Position numbers and translations under genes: made by a program
The notes under the pieces: generated by a model
The model's input: the letters and a program-made list of their open reading frames with translations, nothing else
The model's database searches: none
Told to the model about the DNA's origin: nothing
From: Areca catechu
Lineage: Eukaryota > Streptophyta > Magnoliopsida > Arecales > Arecaceae
Reading direction: 5' to 3'
DNA: 64,000 nucleotides
Assembly (NCBI GenBank): GCA_021397845.1
Contig: CM038039.1
Coordinates: 177,852,526 to 177,916,525, forward strand
Shown: positions 54,201 through 64,000 of the stretch, piece after piece
How the letters are laid out: every line of letters begins with the position of its first letter
How positions within the stretch are numbered: position 1 is the first letter of the stretch

Positions 54201-55144
54201 ACTTTAAGCTTGTGGAGGTCCTGCAAAGATTTGCATATATGGTAACCACAAGCGGTATCCAATACCCAAGTATTTGATATAGACGAATTTAATGTCAATA
54301 TAGTATGTATCTCATACATACCTTTTGGTGCGTCTGCCGCACCAGGCTTCACAGTTGCAAGGTAAGCCTTGCAATTCCTTTTCCAATGTCCCGCTTTGCC
54401 GCAAAAGAAACAGGTTGACTGTTTTGAGACCTTCTTTCCTTTCTTGTTCTTATTGATGCCACCCTTAGGGTTTAGTCTCCTGCTAAAACCCTTTTTGCCT
54501 GATTTCTTCTTATTGGTCTTATCAACAAGAAGAAGTGGAGCCTTTTCTTTCTTAACATGGCTCTCTGCTGTTTTTAACATATTTAACAGCTCAGGCAAGG
54601 AAGTGTTCAGTTTGTTCATGTGATAATTCAAGACAAACTGAGAAAATGACTCTGGGAGTGATTGCAGGATTAAATCCTGATTCAGCTCCCCATCCATAAT
54701 AAACCCTAATTGACCTAATCTAGTGATTAAGTCAATTACCTTCAGGACATGATCCTGAACGGATGTACCCTCTGTCATCCTAGCACGGAATAACTGCTTA
54801 GATATTTCGTATCTAGCAGTTCTGCTTTGTTCTCCATAAAGCTCCTTTAAATTGAGCATTATGGATTGAGTATCCATGCTTTCATGCTGCCTCTGTAACT
54901 CATTGGTCATAGAGGCCAGTATGATACACTTGACAGTGAGAGAGTCATTCTGCCACATTTTGTATGTGGCCATATCTTCCTGTGTGGCATCATCCCCTAG
55001 TGGATTAAGATTAGGGGTATCAAGAATATAAGAAAGTTTTTCTGAACTCAGTACAATCTTTAAGTTTCTCAACCAGTCCACATAGTTTGGACCAGTCAGT
55101 TTGTTGGTATCTAAGATGCTTCTCAGTGATAATGAAGATGCCAT
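51235..55144 (-). pseudogene. Angela Gag-Pol, copy C (two 1-bp deletions)
   Basis: Gag through integrase is open (729 codons from 55144) until a C run at 53002-53004 is one base shorter than in copies A and B. RT then continues in another frame until a T run at 52283-52286 is also one base short, just before the DEPCVYKK segment. Both losses are in homopolymers. Residue variants (SSYID, YAMLC, EPRVDK) match copy B, not A. Confidence 0.93.
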
Positions 55145-56313
55145 TTATCTACATTTAATTAAGAACAATACATAAGCAAACAACCATGAAATGATTTACA
55201 TAATTAAATTAGGTCTTCAATTTAATTATGTCTCCCACTATTTTATCAAAAATCATAGCCCTCACTATGATAATCGAGAAGAACCCTGATCGGTTTTCTT
55301 AGTGAGATCGAGATCCTTATAATTTATAAAAGATCTTGCAGACAACACAACAAATCTTTTATAAGTTGTAAGGTAGGAAACTCTTCCAATTATATCTCAT
55401 ATAATTCTCAAAAATAACTTGGCCTCTAGAACATTATAAGTCTTGCAGAATACACAACAAACCATAATGTTCTAGTTAAGTCAAGACCCTTTCATTTCTA
55501 TACAGTCAATATTCAAATATAATGCCCTTATAGATAACACAACAAGGCATTATACTGAATATACTGTAAGGATATTTTGTACTAGACCAATATTATGTCA
55601 ATCACCCTATTAGGTCTTGCAGACAACACAACAAACCTAATGTGGTTCATAACACAGTAATGATCCAGCATGAAGGAAGGCCAACATATAGCAATTTTTT
55701 AACACTAAGCATATAAGTCAAGATTTAAATATAATCAAATCGGCCAGGCAAGTGGAAGAGATGTGGGAGTCCCCCCGTTGCTTTCCTAGACACCAATAAA
55801 AATTGGCCAGGTCAGTCAACGGAACCAATTAAAAACCACGATTCTCTTTACCTTCCCAGAACCACCTTTCTAGACACCGAATGATCAATTGTTCATCATG
55901 ACTAGTGATGCTTATTAGTTAAATATGCTATGACTTAATATGATTTTAAGAAGAGGGCTTTATAAAATTGCCAGCACATTCTTACATAAAAAACATATCA
56001 TAATGATATCACTCTGATAAACATATATGTGCTAAGTGTGTCATCATACTAGGACAACCATTTACCACATAATGGATCCACCATTATGCCAGGGCAACCT
56101 TATTTCAGTATGATGACTTCAAAAACTAATCATATCTCTATAATAATTAGGGTTTGAGTGAAAAACCCTAATTAGTGGCATACATCAAAACATTAATTAT
56201 CATATATGCATTCCTTAAATTATGCTAAGCGTATCAGCATTCAAGGGTTTAAAACCCTAATTTCGATACTACAACAAAAATGCATATAATATGTTTTAAC
56301 TGTAATAAGGATG
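55145..56313 (-). other. Angela 5' leader, copy C
   Basis: Same layout as the other leaders, with stem-loop 1 at 55324-55364. It differs in one loop base of stem-loop 3 and in one loop base of the GGGTTT...AAACCC hairpin near 56150. Confidence 0.85.
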
Positions 56314-56325
56314 GCTCTGATACCA
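56314..56325 (-). promoter_or_regulatory. Primer-binding site, copy C
   Basis: TGGTATCAGAGC in element sense, one base from LTR 4. Confidence 0.93.
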
Positions 56326-56326
56326 C

Positions 56327-58754
56327 TGTTGGGGTTTCAAGTGCACCGCAGCGGAAGTGTAAATTTCAAAATGATGAAATTTGCACCGAAATCCCTTAGC
56401 CAAGATCTCCTTATATACTAATTAAAACATACATACTAACATTGTTAGAATTAGGGCACTAACCTTTTAATGCTAAGTCCAATTTGATGTAGAATCAGAA
56501 CTTGGTGATGAATGCTTCTTTTGATTTCACCAGGCGTCCAAATGTCCACCCTCCAATGGTGATCCACAAGATGATTGAACAAGATGCAAGCTTCTTCAAA
56601 GTTCCCTCACTTGAATTCTTATCCTAGAACTCAAGAGGACTATGGCTCTAAAACTTCAGGGTAGGGGCTCCTTACTTCATTTCTTCCTTCTTCCTTTCCC
56701 TTTCTTAAGACCTTGTCCTAAGAATAAAACTCTTGTCTTAAAGGAGGAGATGGATTTAAGACACTAATGTCTTAAAGTAAAGGAAATAGAAACAGAGTAG
56801 GAGTTCCTTTCTTTTACCGATCAAGAGATTCTTCCTATCTCTTGTTTTGGACTTGAGTTTCAACAGAGAAGAGAACTCTGTAAGAGGGAAACTCTCTTTG
56901 TCCTAAACAAGCTAAGGAGGAATCAGTTTCCTGGAAAGAAAAGACAATAAAATAAACTCTGTTGTTCAAAAAAAAAAATCATCTGAACACCCGAGACCTC
57001 TGTTGTTTAAATAGATTTCAGAGAGATGTCTTCTCAGAAGAACACAACTCTCCGTAAACCCCATTCCACTTTATCTCACGCCCCTTTCTTATTTCTCACG
57101 CCCAATCCACACATCTCACGGCCTTCCAGATTAAATCCCACGGCTCTTCTTAAAGGAAAAACCGCGGTGTTTTAAAAAGAAGAAAGTCGCGACTTTTCAT
57201 CTCCGAAGAGATGTTACTTCGCGCGCCCGGGAGGAGTTAGCGCTTTCTCTCTTTCTCAAAATCCCATCAGCCGTTGGATTTTCATCCAAGGGGGGGGAGA
57301 AGGAGCGCTAATCACTTAAGAAGGAGGCCGCCCAAATAAAATCTCCGATGATTTTATTTGGGGCGCGCCAAGAGTCCATGCGCCATGGACTCTTCCTTAA
57401 GGCGCGCCAAGAGTCCATATGCGCATGGACTCTTGGTGTTTGGCGTGAAAAGCAAAAAGGGGGCGGGTGGGAGGCTAGCCAAGCTACATGGCTAGCCAAT
57501 AGGGTTAGCCATATTCCCATATTTCTTAATTAGGGTCTAATTAGGTCCAATTAGAACCCAATTTGAACCAATCCGGAACCCTAATTCGAATCCGATCCGA
57601 ATAGAAGCTAGGGCTTGCAACACCTGCTAGAGTGTTATCTTGCAAAGACAATTTAATTCCAAATTAAATTCTTGATCAATCCTCTTAAGTGTGTGACCCA
57701 TTGGGTTCCACATCTAGCCAGCAGTGGGTTCGAATACAAGTTGACCTAATTTGATTAGAACTCTTTCTAATCGATTTAGGTCAAACCGGGCTTACCCGGA
57801 TCGATCAATTAGGATTCTTCCTAACATGTGATCTTTGAACTTGATCAACCCACAAGACAAGATTGACGTCTAGCAACGTGTCATGTCTACCCGGAAGATA
57901 TGGAAATTCTGGTGAAATACCAAAATTACCCTTCAGTAGAGAGTTACCGTACAATTAAATCTTTCGATCAGCCTGCACCCAAAATATAACTATGGATATG
58001 GATATATGTCAAATCCAACATTATATTTGTTTCTAGCTCAATCTTATAATGATGATTCGATTATCTTGATATTAGAAACCATCTCTAATATCCTTACTTT
58101 GATCAAAGATTCCCTGAATCATCATGCGATTGTTGACTAGCTGGATGCAATCTCCTCTTACTAAGAGTGATCGATTCCTTGTTGACCTACTCATTACCTT
58201 CATATTCAATTCACCATTCCCAGTATCAATCCTGTGCATGTCTCAGTGTCATGATTAGGATTGAACCAAAGGATGGGTTCATGTACATAAGGTACTTATG
58301 GCAGTCTCAGGTCAAAAGATTACTTGTACCACTCCTACTATGAGAACCTTCTATTGACATGTAGCTAAGACTCCATTAGATGTTCTCAAGTTGGATCATA
58401 TCAGTGAACTCATTCTCCAATGAGCACCCACATCCCAGTATTAGTGTCATACACAAGTGACTGTGAGAGCAGTCACCCTTTCCAGTATACCCGGGGTGTG
58501 CTAGTCTTATCGGAAAAACCCTGATCCCCTATTCAGGGTTCCTTTGACTAGGAATACTTTAGATTAAGGTTTTAAGATTTTAGGTCTCACTGGTATGATC
58601 TCATCATAACCCTAAAATCATAGCCCTAATCTATGGGGTTCATCATATAATAAACACAGCGTATGATAAAAATAATGCCTTTATTTAGAAAATTATCAAT
58701 TACAATGGTTTGGGAGATACAACAGAGATTGGTTTGTAGGGCATATCCCTTTCA
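56327..58754 (-). repeat. Angela LTR 4 (2428 bp; 5' LTR of copy C and of the array)
   Basis: The outer right LTR. It has private changes near 56469-56510 (for example TTAATGC, GGTGATG) and near 56680, and the TATGCGCATGG variant shared with LTR 1. It ends TTCA at 58754 beside AACTTG. Confidence 0.95.
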
Positions 58755-58979
58755 AACTTGGGTGGTGTAAGAAGCATTGGAAGTCCTAGAGAAAGGAAGG
58801 AAATATGAGATGGAGTCACGAATTACCTGCTGACTAAAGGTGATGACCTGAAGGTTTGAATGGTGATCTATGAGTGTCAACTGGTCATCCTTTCGAAAGA
58901 AAAAGTTTGCTACTCCCAGGAATGGATCAAGAGATGGTTCGGGAAGCAGCCTAGGACATGTGATTGCAATAGTTAAAGT
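58755..58979 (-). other. Gypsy sequence between Gag ORF and Angela array
   Basis: Non-coding in element sense, following the gag-like stop at 58980. No protease or RT motif is visible here, so the central pol was already missing beside the insertion point. Confidence 0.6.
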
Positions 58980-60281
58980 TTATTCTCTAAGCAAATAATG
59001 ATCCATTTTCTCAAGAACTGGATTGAAGAATGATTCATGGAAGGGCCTATGGATGATGACCTCAAGACTTGAAATTTGACCTATGGGTGTTGAAAGGTAT
59101 ACTCTATAGAAGGGTAGGTCAGTCATGCAAAGGAAGGGGTCTGGGGCCATAAGGAGGACTTCTACAGGACTGAGTGAACCAATCCGCTCAAGACAAGGAT
59201 GTTCAACTGAGATTACGGGAGAGACCTTAGTGGCTGGGCATGGGACAAGGTCCAATTGTAAGAGGCTTGATTCAGTCATCCTAAGGAGAGGATCTACCAT
59301 AGGGTGGGCAAACTTAAACAGTTCAGTGCAAAGATCTTCAATTGGTACTTGGGGAATGACTGTCATTAGAGGGTACGAACTAATAGCTCGGGCTAACAAT
59401 ATGAGTTCTTCCTGGGGGTATTTGACTAAAGGAACCCGGTTCTCACAAATCTCTTGAATTTCTGAACTAGGTTTTATCAGTTGGTTGCTTTCCAAGGTCT
59501 CCTCAGGTAAGGAACCAATAGTATCAATGTCACATTCTTCAAGTTCTTCCCCCTCACATTCATCAACTAGACTCAAGCCAGCATCATATACTTCCTCGAT
59601 GCCATCTTCAATGGGTTTCGGGTCAGTGGTAATCGGGTCAACTGATTCTAGGCTTGTCATACCTAACCGTTCTTCCTCATTGGTAGGCTTGGGTTCTCCT
59701 TCATTAATGTCATCCTTAGGATTCTTACCACTTAGCTGTGCACAAGCCAGTCCTATGCATGGGCACTGACTAGATTTATGGCCTCTTTCTCCACAAAACA
59801 AACATTCTTGAGATATAGGAACCTGGGTCACACTGGGTTTCAAGCTAGTAGAGACCTTACTTGGGCATGGGTGTGGATCTAAATGGTTTGATCTAGAAGA
59901 CTTGGGTTGTTGAGTGACTGGTCTAGAATATTGTAAGGACCTCTCATAGACACGATCCACACTATAGATATCATGGTTAGGCTTCCTAAGGTTATGCTCG
60001 GGATCACGGTATAAGGTCCTCCTAGGCTCCTGGTATGGATGAGGTTGGGGCCTATTAAATTTTGGATCAGGGATCCAATTTTGATGTCTACGTTTCTCAA
60101 GGACTTGGACTTGATCCCTAAGCTGGGTAAAATTCTCATGGACTTGTTCTTTACACTGGGTAACAGTAGCAGTCAAATCCTGGCTTAACTTGTTCATGCT
60201 CTCAGTAAGAGCTCTAACCATGGCCTTTAAATCAGGTTGGGTTTGACCAGGTTGGTAGGGCACTCCATTCCGGGTAGACAT
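58980..60281 (-). CDS. Gypsy Gag-like ORF without capsid, with unknown C-terminal region
   Basis: An open frame of about 433 codons. I start it at MSTRNGVPYQPGQ, which matches MSTRSG and MSIRSG in sister elements, rather than at a methionine five codons earlier. A predicted helical stretch (SMNKLSQDLTATV...QVQVLEKRR) is followed by a basic, proline-rich part, where the expected capsid domain is absent. A CCHC knuckle follows (CLFCGERGHKSSQC, near residue 165). The acidic region EVYDAGLSLVDECEGEE is familiar from chromovirus Gag ends. The last 170 residues match nothing I recognise. Probably a non-autonomous element's protein, or a decayed one that stayed open. Confidence 0.65.
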   Translation of the reverse strand: MSTRNGVPYQPGQTQPDLKAMVRALTESMNKLSQDLTATVTQCKEQVHENFTQLRDQVQVLEKRRHQNWIPDPKFNRPQPHPYQEPRRTLYRDPEHNLRKPNHDIYSVDRVYERSLQYSRPVTQQPKSSRSNHLDPHPCPSKVSTSLKPSVTQVPISQECLFCGERGHKSSQCPCIGLACAQLSGKNPKDDINEGEPKPTNEEERLGMTSLESVDPITTDPKPIEDGIEEVYDAGLSLVDECEGEELEECDIDTIGSLPEETLESNQLIKPSSEIQEICENRVPLVKYPQEELILLARAISSYPLMTVIPQVPIEDLCTELFKFAHPMVDPLLRMTESSLLQLDLVPCPATKVSPVISVEHPCLERIGSLSPVEVLLMAPDPFLCMTDLPFYRVYLSTPIGQISSLEVIIHRPFHESFFNPVLEKMDHYLLRE

Positions 60282-61164
60282 GATGCAAGCAAACACACAA
60301 AATGAGACTCAACTGAACGACTACGGGCTAACTAGACCTAGAGCCCAAACTAGATGCCCAATCAGAGTGGCAATCTAGCCTGTAGTAACTCAGGACTCAG
60401 CCAGGCAGGTGTAAGGGGAGTGTTAGGTCCCTAATTGCCAATCCTAGACACCAATCAGTGATTGGCCAGGTAGGCGGACCAGCACACAAGCCCTTCGGGA
60501 CGTAGTCCCTGAACCACCGTTCTAGACACTGAGTACAAAGCACACACAGAGTAACTAGACAAACTGACTCAACACTAGCCTTGACCCGACTTGTTGATGT
60601 CCCTAGCCCACTAGGGCAAATTAGGTCTAATCAATTTTTAGATTAAAGGCTTAGGTTCGAATGAGTGGGTGGTGGTTTTGGTCTAAGGAGAGGTTATCAA
60701 CTCCTCCCCTTATCTTAGATGCTCAAATGCCCTTAAGATGAATTACGAGATGAACACTCAAAAATAATTGGATTGCAGAACACAAAAATAGAGTTGCAGT
60801 AATTTAATTCTCAAAAATTGCATGGAAACCAATAAATCATAGGGAAATTATGCAAATTAGTTTCAATTATACTGGTTTCAGCAAAACAAAATCACCAAAT
60901 TTGAAGTTACATGCAGTGAGAAATAATTCCTGCAACAAGGAAATTACGGGCTGAAAACAGAGCACTTCCCCGTTTACAATTCCTGCTACAAAGTTATAAC
61001 CCAACGGATCCCCTACACACCCTAGGAACACCCCATGGAATAGGAAGAGGAGGTTTGCACCTCACTTCGTTCCTAGGACCGGATGTCCTGGGGAGTCTAC
61101 TTCGAGCAGACAAAGTAAAAAGAGAGAGACTCAAACAAGCAATCAAACAGAAACCCTAGACAGG
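60282..61164 (-). other. Gypsy 5' leader with conserved motif block
   Basis: Non-coding. CCTAGACACCAATC...GATTGGCCAGGTA (60443-60472) and GAACCACCGTTCTAGACACTGA (60511-60532) are shared with the Angela leader. CCCTAGCCCACTAGGGCAAATTAGG (60600-60624) is shared with other gypsy leaders. Confidence 0.75.
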
Positions 61165-61176
61165 GCTCTGATACCA
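61165..61176 (-). promoter_or_regulatory. Primer-binding site (tRNA-iMet type)
   Basis: TGGTATCAGAGC in element sense, four bases from the 5' LTR at 61181. Confidence 0.92.
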
Positions 61177-61180
61177 AAAA

Positions 61181-62802
61181 TGATGCAGAACAAATAAAGG
61201 GACGTGATGCGGAAGTAACTTAAGATTAACTAATTTTTTTGTTGTTTTTATATGTTTGTAGAAGTTGGCTTCAAATCAAAAAAAAGTTAACCTAACATTG
61301 AAAGATACTAATATGATAATTGAAAGCACAATTTTAGGGAAACTAAAGTATTAGAGTAGTTCAGAAGCAACGGATCGCTGGGGGTTGAGAAACTCCCAGA
61401 CCTAGGGTTTCGCTCCGAACTTTCAACAGAACAGAAATAAAGAGAAGAGATGGTTTACCTAGCCAGACAATGATATTCACAGATTTTGGTGGAAGAACTT
61501 TCCCGAGCAGATTGTTGGATCCTCGAATTCAGATTTCTTCGTAATGGATCCTCCAGTACTGGTCCTTTGGCGGGTTGGCTTCTCCTGAACTCAAGATCTG
61601 GAAGAGAAGAAAAACAATTGATGGAATCAGAGAGTCAAGGAAAGATTTTACCAGATTGATGAACTTGAAGTTTGAAATTGCTGAAAACTGGATTCTCCTG
61701 GAAGCTGATGTGATTTTCCTTGGAACTTGCTCTGGATCTGAAGTAGCCGGACTGGATCCGGATGAAGGTGGACGGCCTGGACTTGTAGAGAGAGAGAGGC
61801 CGTGGGAGATGGATGGATCTAGGGTTTGATGGATTGAAAATAATGAAGGGGGGCTAGGGTTTTGGAATTTCAAGTGGCTAACCTAGGGTTTTTGATAAAG
61901 ATGGAGATCTCTCACCTCCTCAAGGCTCCAATGGAACCCGGATTACCCCCTCACGGAGCTCAACACTTAGAATAGTGCGGAAGAAGAGAAACCTAGGTCA
62001 CTCAACACAAGAGAGTAGCAAAAAAATAATTTTCTTCATTCATTTTCAAAGTTACAAAGAGAGGTCTATTATATAGACCTAAAATTTTCTCCTAGCTTGT
62101 ACAAATTTCCATGTGGGACTAAACTCTTCCAACCTCTAGATTAGGTAGAAAACCCCCTCTCTTGGTCGACCAAGACTTCAAAAAAAATTGGGACGGCCAT
62201 AAAGGAATTTTTTTGGAATTTTTATGGCGCCTCCTTTGGAGTTGGATTTGGATTTGGAGTCCTCCTCTTCTTATGGCATTTCTTCTTTTCTTCCACTCCA
62301 AGTTAAGCTCTTTGATTTTGATTTGAACTTCAATTGGATGTCCTTCTTTGATTTCTTCTCCAAGAGATGTTTTCTTCCTTCTTTGCTTAGGTAAAATAGG
62401 CAGGTATGGGCGCCTCCTTTAAATTAGCTTCCAATTTGATTTTTTCTTCTTTGGGTGTGGGGACCATGACACTAGGATGCCTCTGTGGCGCCTCCTGGAC
62501 TCTGGCGTGTGCTCGGAGTGTGGCTGGGCGTGTGGCTTGGAGTGTGGCCTCCACTTGCTTGAACCTTGATTTGATTGGAAGACAAATGTGGCACCATTTT
62601 GGACCAAATTGAAACCACATCGGGACTTGCACTGAGTCAACATGACTCAACAAAATTTAAATGGTGACTCAAGAAATAAATAAAAATAAATAAACTGGTT
62701 GACCAGGTCAACCTTTATTACAAACCCTAATTTCTCGGGCAATGTCAATCAGAGATCCAGATGGAGCTCTGAAGTCTTCTTCTGAGTCTGGTGCCCGCAC
62801 CA
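61181..62802 (-). repeat. 5' LTR of the chromovirus (1622 bp)
   Basis: It pairs with 31013-32635 at roughly 98% by eye and has the same termini. It is followed by TAAAG at 62803-62807. Confidence 0.93.
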
Positions 62803-62807
62803 TAAAG
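62803..62807 (+). repeat. Target-site duplication TAAAG (right)
   Basis: Matches 31008-31012 exactly. Confidence 0.93.
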
Positions 62808-63358
62808 GGGTTTGAGAGTTCTTCTTCCCGGTGTTTGCAATAATTTTCCTACAGCCAACCATCCTTCCAGCCCCCTCCAAAACTTTCTTCCCTTTGCTAT
62901 TTTCTTTTGTTTTTTTGATTTCCTCTAAGTTTTCTAATCCCTGACAGGTCGTTTGCAGGTTCCCGAGTTCCTACGAATCTAACGACTCCAGCCAAGCCTC
63001 AATCGGACCACCGAGCAGAAAGCCGGATATTCGCGAGTCTTTGGCTCGGTTTTCCAGGCACATCCATCGAGAAACGAGAGATCCCTTCACTACGATCTTC
63101 ACTGAGTGCTTCAGACATTGTCAGGTACACCCCCTCTACCTCCAGTCCTTATATTGTAGGAGAACTTGCCCTAACCGAGGCTTCTCAGCCCCGGCGATCC
63201 TTCTTTAGTACTTTTCTAGGTTCTAATCTGCATGCTTGATTTCAAAAATTCATACAAAATTCTCTACAATTAATTTTGATCTGAAATTAAGGAATTAATC
63301 ACCTAACCCCACATATAAGACATACAAAATGAATTGCATGCATATTAGTCCCACATCA
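62803..63358 (+). repeat. Gypsy 5' LTR, second part
   Basis: It continues the LTR broken at 31012 and ends CCCACATCA beside a primer-binding site. Its middle matches 8500-8600 in reverse, which ties it to the gypsy LTR in the left part. Confidence 0.8.
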
Positions 63359-63360
63359 TT

Positions 63361-63372
63361 TGGTATCAGAGC
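63361..63372 (+). promoter_or_regulatory. Primer-binding site (tRNA-iMet type)
   Basis: TGGTATCAGAGC lies two bases after the LTR end. It shows that 30297-63358 is a 5' LTR and that its element continues past the window. Confidence 0.92.
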
Positions 63373-64000
63373 TTAGATTAGGGCTTATTTTCTGCAATTT
63401 TTTAGTTCATATATGCTTTGTATTTTAAATTATTTTTCCCTGATTAAAACTCCAAAAATTCTGAAATTTATTTTTTTAGATTCACAATAATTCTTAGTAA
63501 TTTAAATAATTTTTGAAGATTTTATTTCAGCCTGTGAATTTTCTGCAAGCCGAAATATAGCCTGCAAATTTTCGGCTCTATTTTTCAGCAAGACAATTTT
63601 GGAAGGTTTAGGGTTTTGTTTAGTATCCCTTTTTCATATCTTTTAATTTTAGTATATTTTTTGCATATTAGGACATAATTCTCAAGTTTTCTTATATTTT
63701 TGAGAATACCAAAAAAAAAATAAATAACATATATAAAAGCTACTAAAACATCTAACCCTAATTTGCATCATCTGCCTGCCATCGTTGCATAATTTACCTT
63801 TAAGGGCACTCTTGCTATATCAGATAAGGGAAGGAGTTGATAACCTCTCCTTAGCCCAAAACCACACCCCTTGCATTCGGTCCCAAGCCTAATCTAAAAT
63901 TAACTAGACTTAATTTGCCCTAGTGGGCTATGGACATCAACTGGTCGTGTACGGGCTAAGTGTCAGATCATTGTGTCAAGCTAACCTGTATGTGCTTTAT
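63373..64000 (+). other. Gypsy leader running off the window
   Basis: Non-coding. It ends with leader words seen in reverse at 7440-7520 and 60600-60720 (AGTTGATAACCTCTCCTTAG, CCTAGTGGGCT). Gag would start beyond 64000. Confidence 0.6.

Larger units (their letters stand above)
33716..58754 (-). mobile_element. Triple tandem array of an Angela-lineage Ty1/copia retrotransposon
   Basis: Four LTRs (33716, 41254, 48792, 56327) alternate with three interiors, all minus strand, with periods of 7538, 7538 and 7535 bp. Neighbouring units share one LTR, and no target duplication separates them. The outer flanks carry AACTTG (33709-33714 with one extra C, and 58755-58760), so the array behaves as one insertion in the chromovirus. 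Gag-pol wording (LLWHHRLGH, GLIHTDVCGPM, ERRNRTLLDMVRSMM) and long LTRs match BARE-1/Angela. Confidence 0.95.
31013..62802 (-). mobile_element. Defective Ty3/gypsy chromovirus carrying the Angela array
   Basis: LTRs of 1622-1623 bp bound the element, with a perfect TAAAG duplication outside. In element sense (right to left): 5' LTR, iMet primer-binding site, leader, gag-like ORF, then a junction filled by the Angela array, integrase tail, chromodomain, 3' LTR. Protease, RT and RNase H are missing on both sides of the array. I count about 30 differences between the LTRs by eye, roughly 2%. Confidence 0.9.

Noticed and set aside
33716..58754. Tandem array as a simple assembly duplication
   Set aside because: The copies carry private variants (a stop in A, two deletions in C, LTR-specific changes), which argues against exact duplication by the assembler. 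It remains to be confirmed with spanning reads.

Overview
The window looks like gene-free, repeat-packed DNA from a flowering-plant nuclear genome. Nearly every recognisable coding segment belongs to an LTR retrotransposon of a plant lineage: Ty1/copia of SIRE and Angela type, Ty3/gypsy chromoviruses with a C-terminal chromodomain, and a Tat-like gag. Nearly every primer-binding site is the plant initiator-Met type (TGGTATCAGAGC or a close variant). I see no host gene, tRNA, rRNA or CRISPR array. I cannot name the species.

Left third (1-19137). A short non-autonomous LTR element (1-1397, + strand) breaks the pol of a decayed SIRE element (1398-6355, - strand). That SIRE sits in the gag of a defective gypsy element (6356-8658, continuing at 16873-17094, - strand). 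The gypsy LTR is itself split by a second non-autonomous element (8659-16872, + strand) with ~1.45 kb LTRs and a ~108 bp interior. The 3' LTR of that element was entered by another deleted chromovirus (11299-16455, - strand). At its right side lies a 374 bp inverted repeat enclosing a PIF/Harbinger transposase fragment. A decayed Tat-like gag follows (17135-18540).

Right two thirds (19138-64000) form a five-deep nest. A gypsy element (+, from 19138) is entered by a SIRE element (+, from 22284). The accessory ORF of that SIRE is cut at 30296 by a second gypsy (+, 5' LTR starting at 30297 and ending at 63358). That LTR is split by a third gypsy (-, 31013-62802) with a perfect TAAAG target-site duplication. 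The third gypsy contains, between its gag and a broken integrase, an Angela copia array (-, 33716-58754).

The Angela array is the centrepiece: four ~2.43 kb LTRs and three ~5.1 kb interiors in head-to-tail order (LTR-INT-LTR-INT-LTR-INT-LTR, period ~7.54 kb). The middle interior has an intact 1303-codon gag-pol frame, the left one has a single nonsense codon, and the right one has two 1-bp deletions in homopolymers. The 1.18 kb leader of each copy carries a family of stem-loops with different stems but almost the same 19-nt loop. It also carries a motif block shared with the unrelated gypsy leaders in this window.

The parts interact only as a stack of insertions. Gag makes the particle, protease-integrase-RT-RNase H copy and insert the element, and LTRs supply promoter and terminator. 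Only the middle Angela copy looks able to supply all proteins. All counts of differences were made by eye and are approximate.
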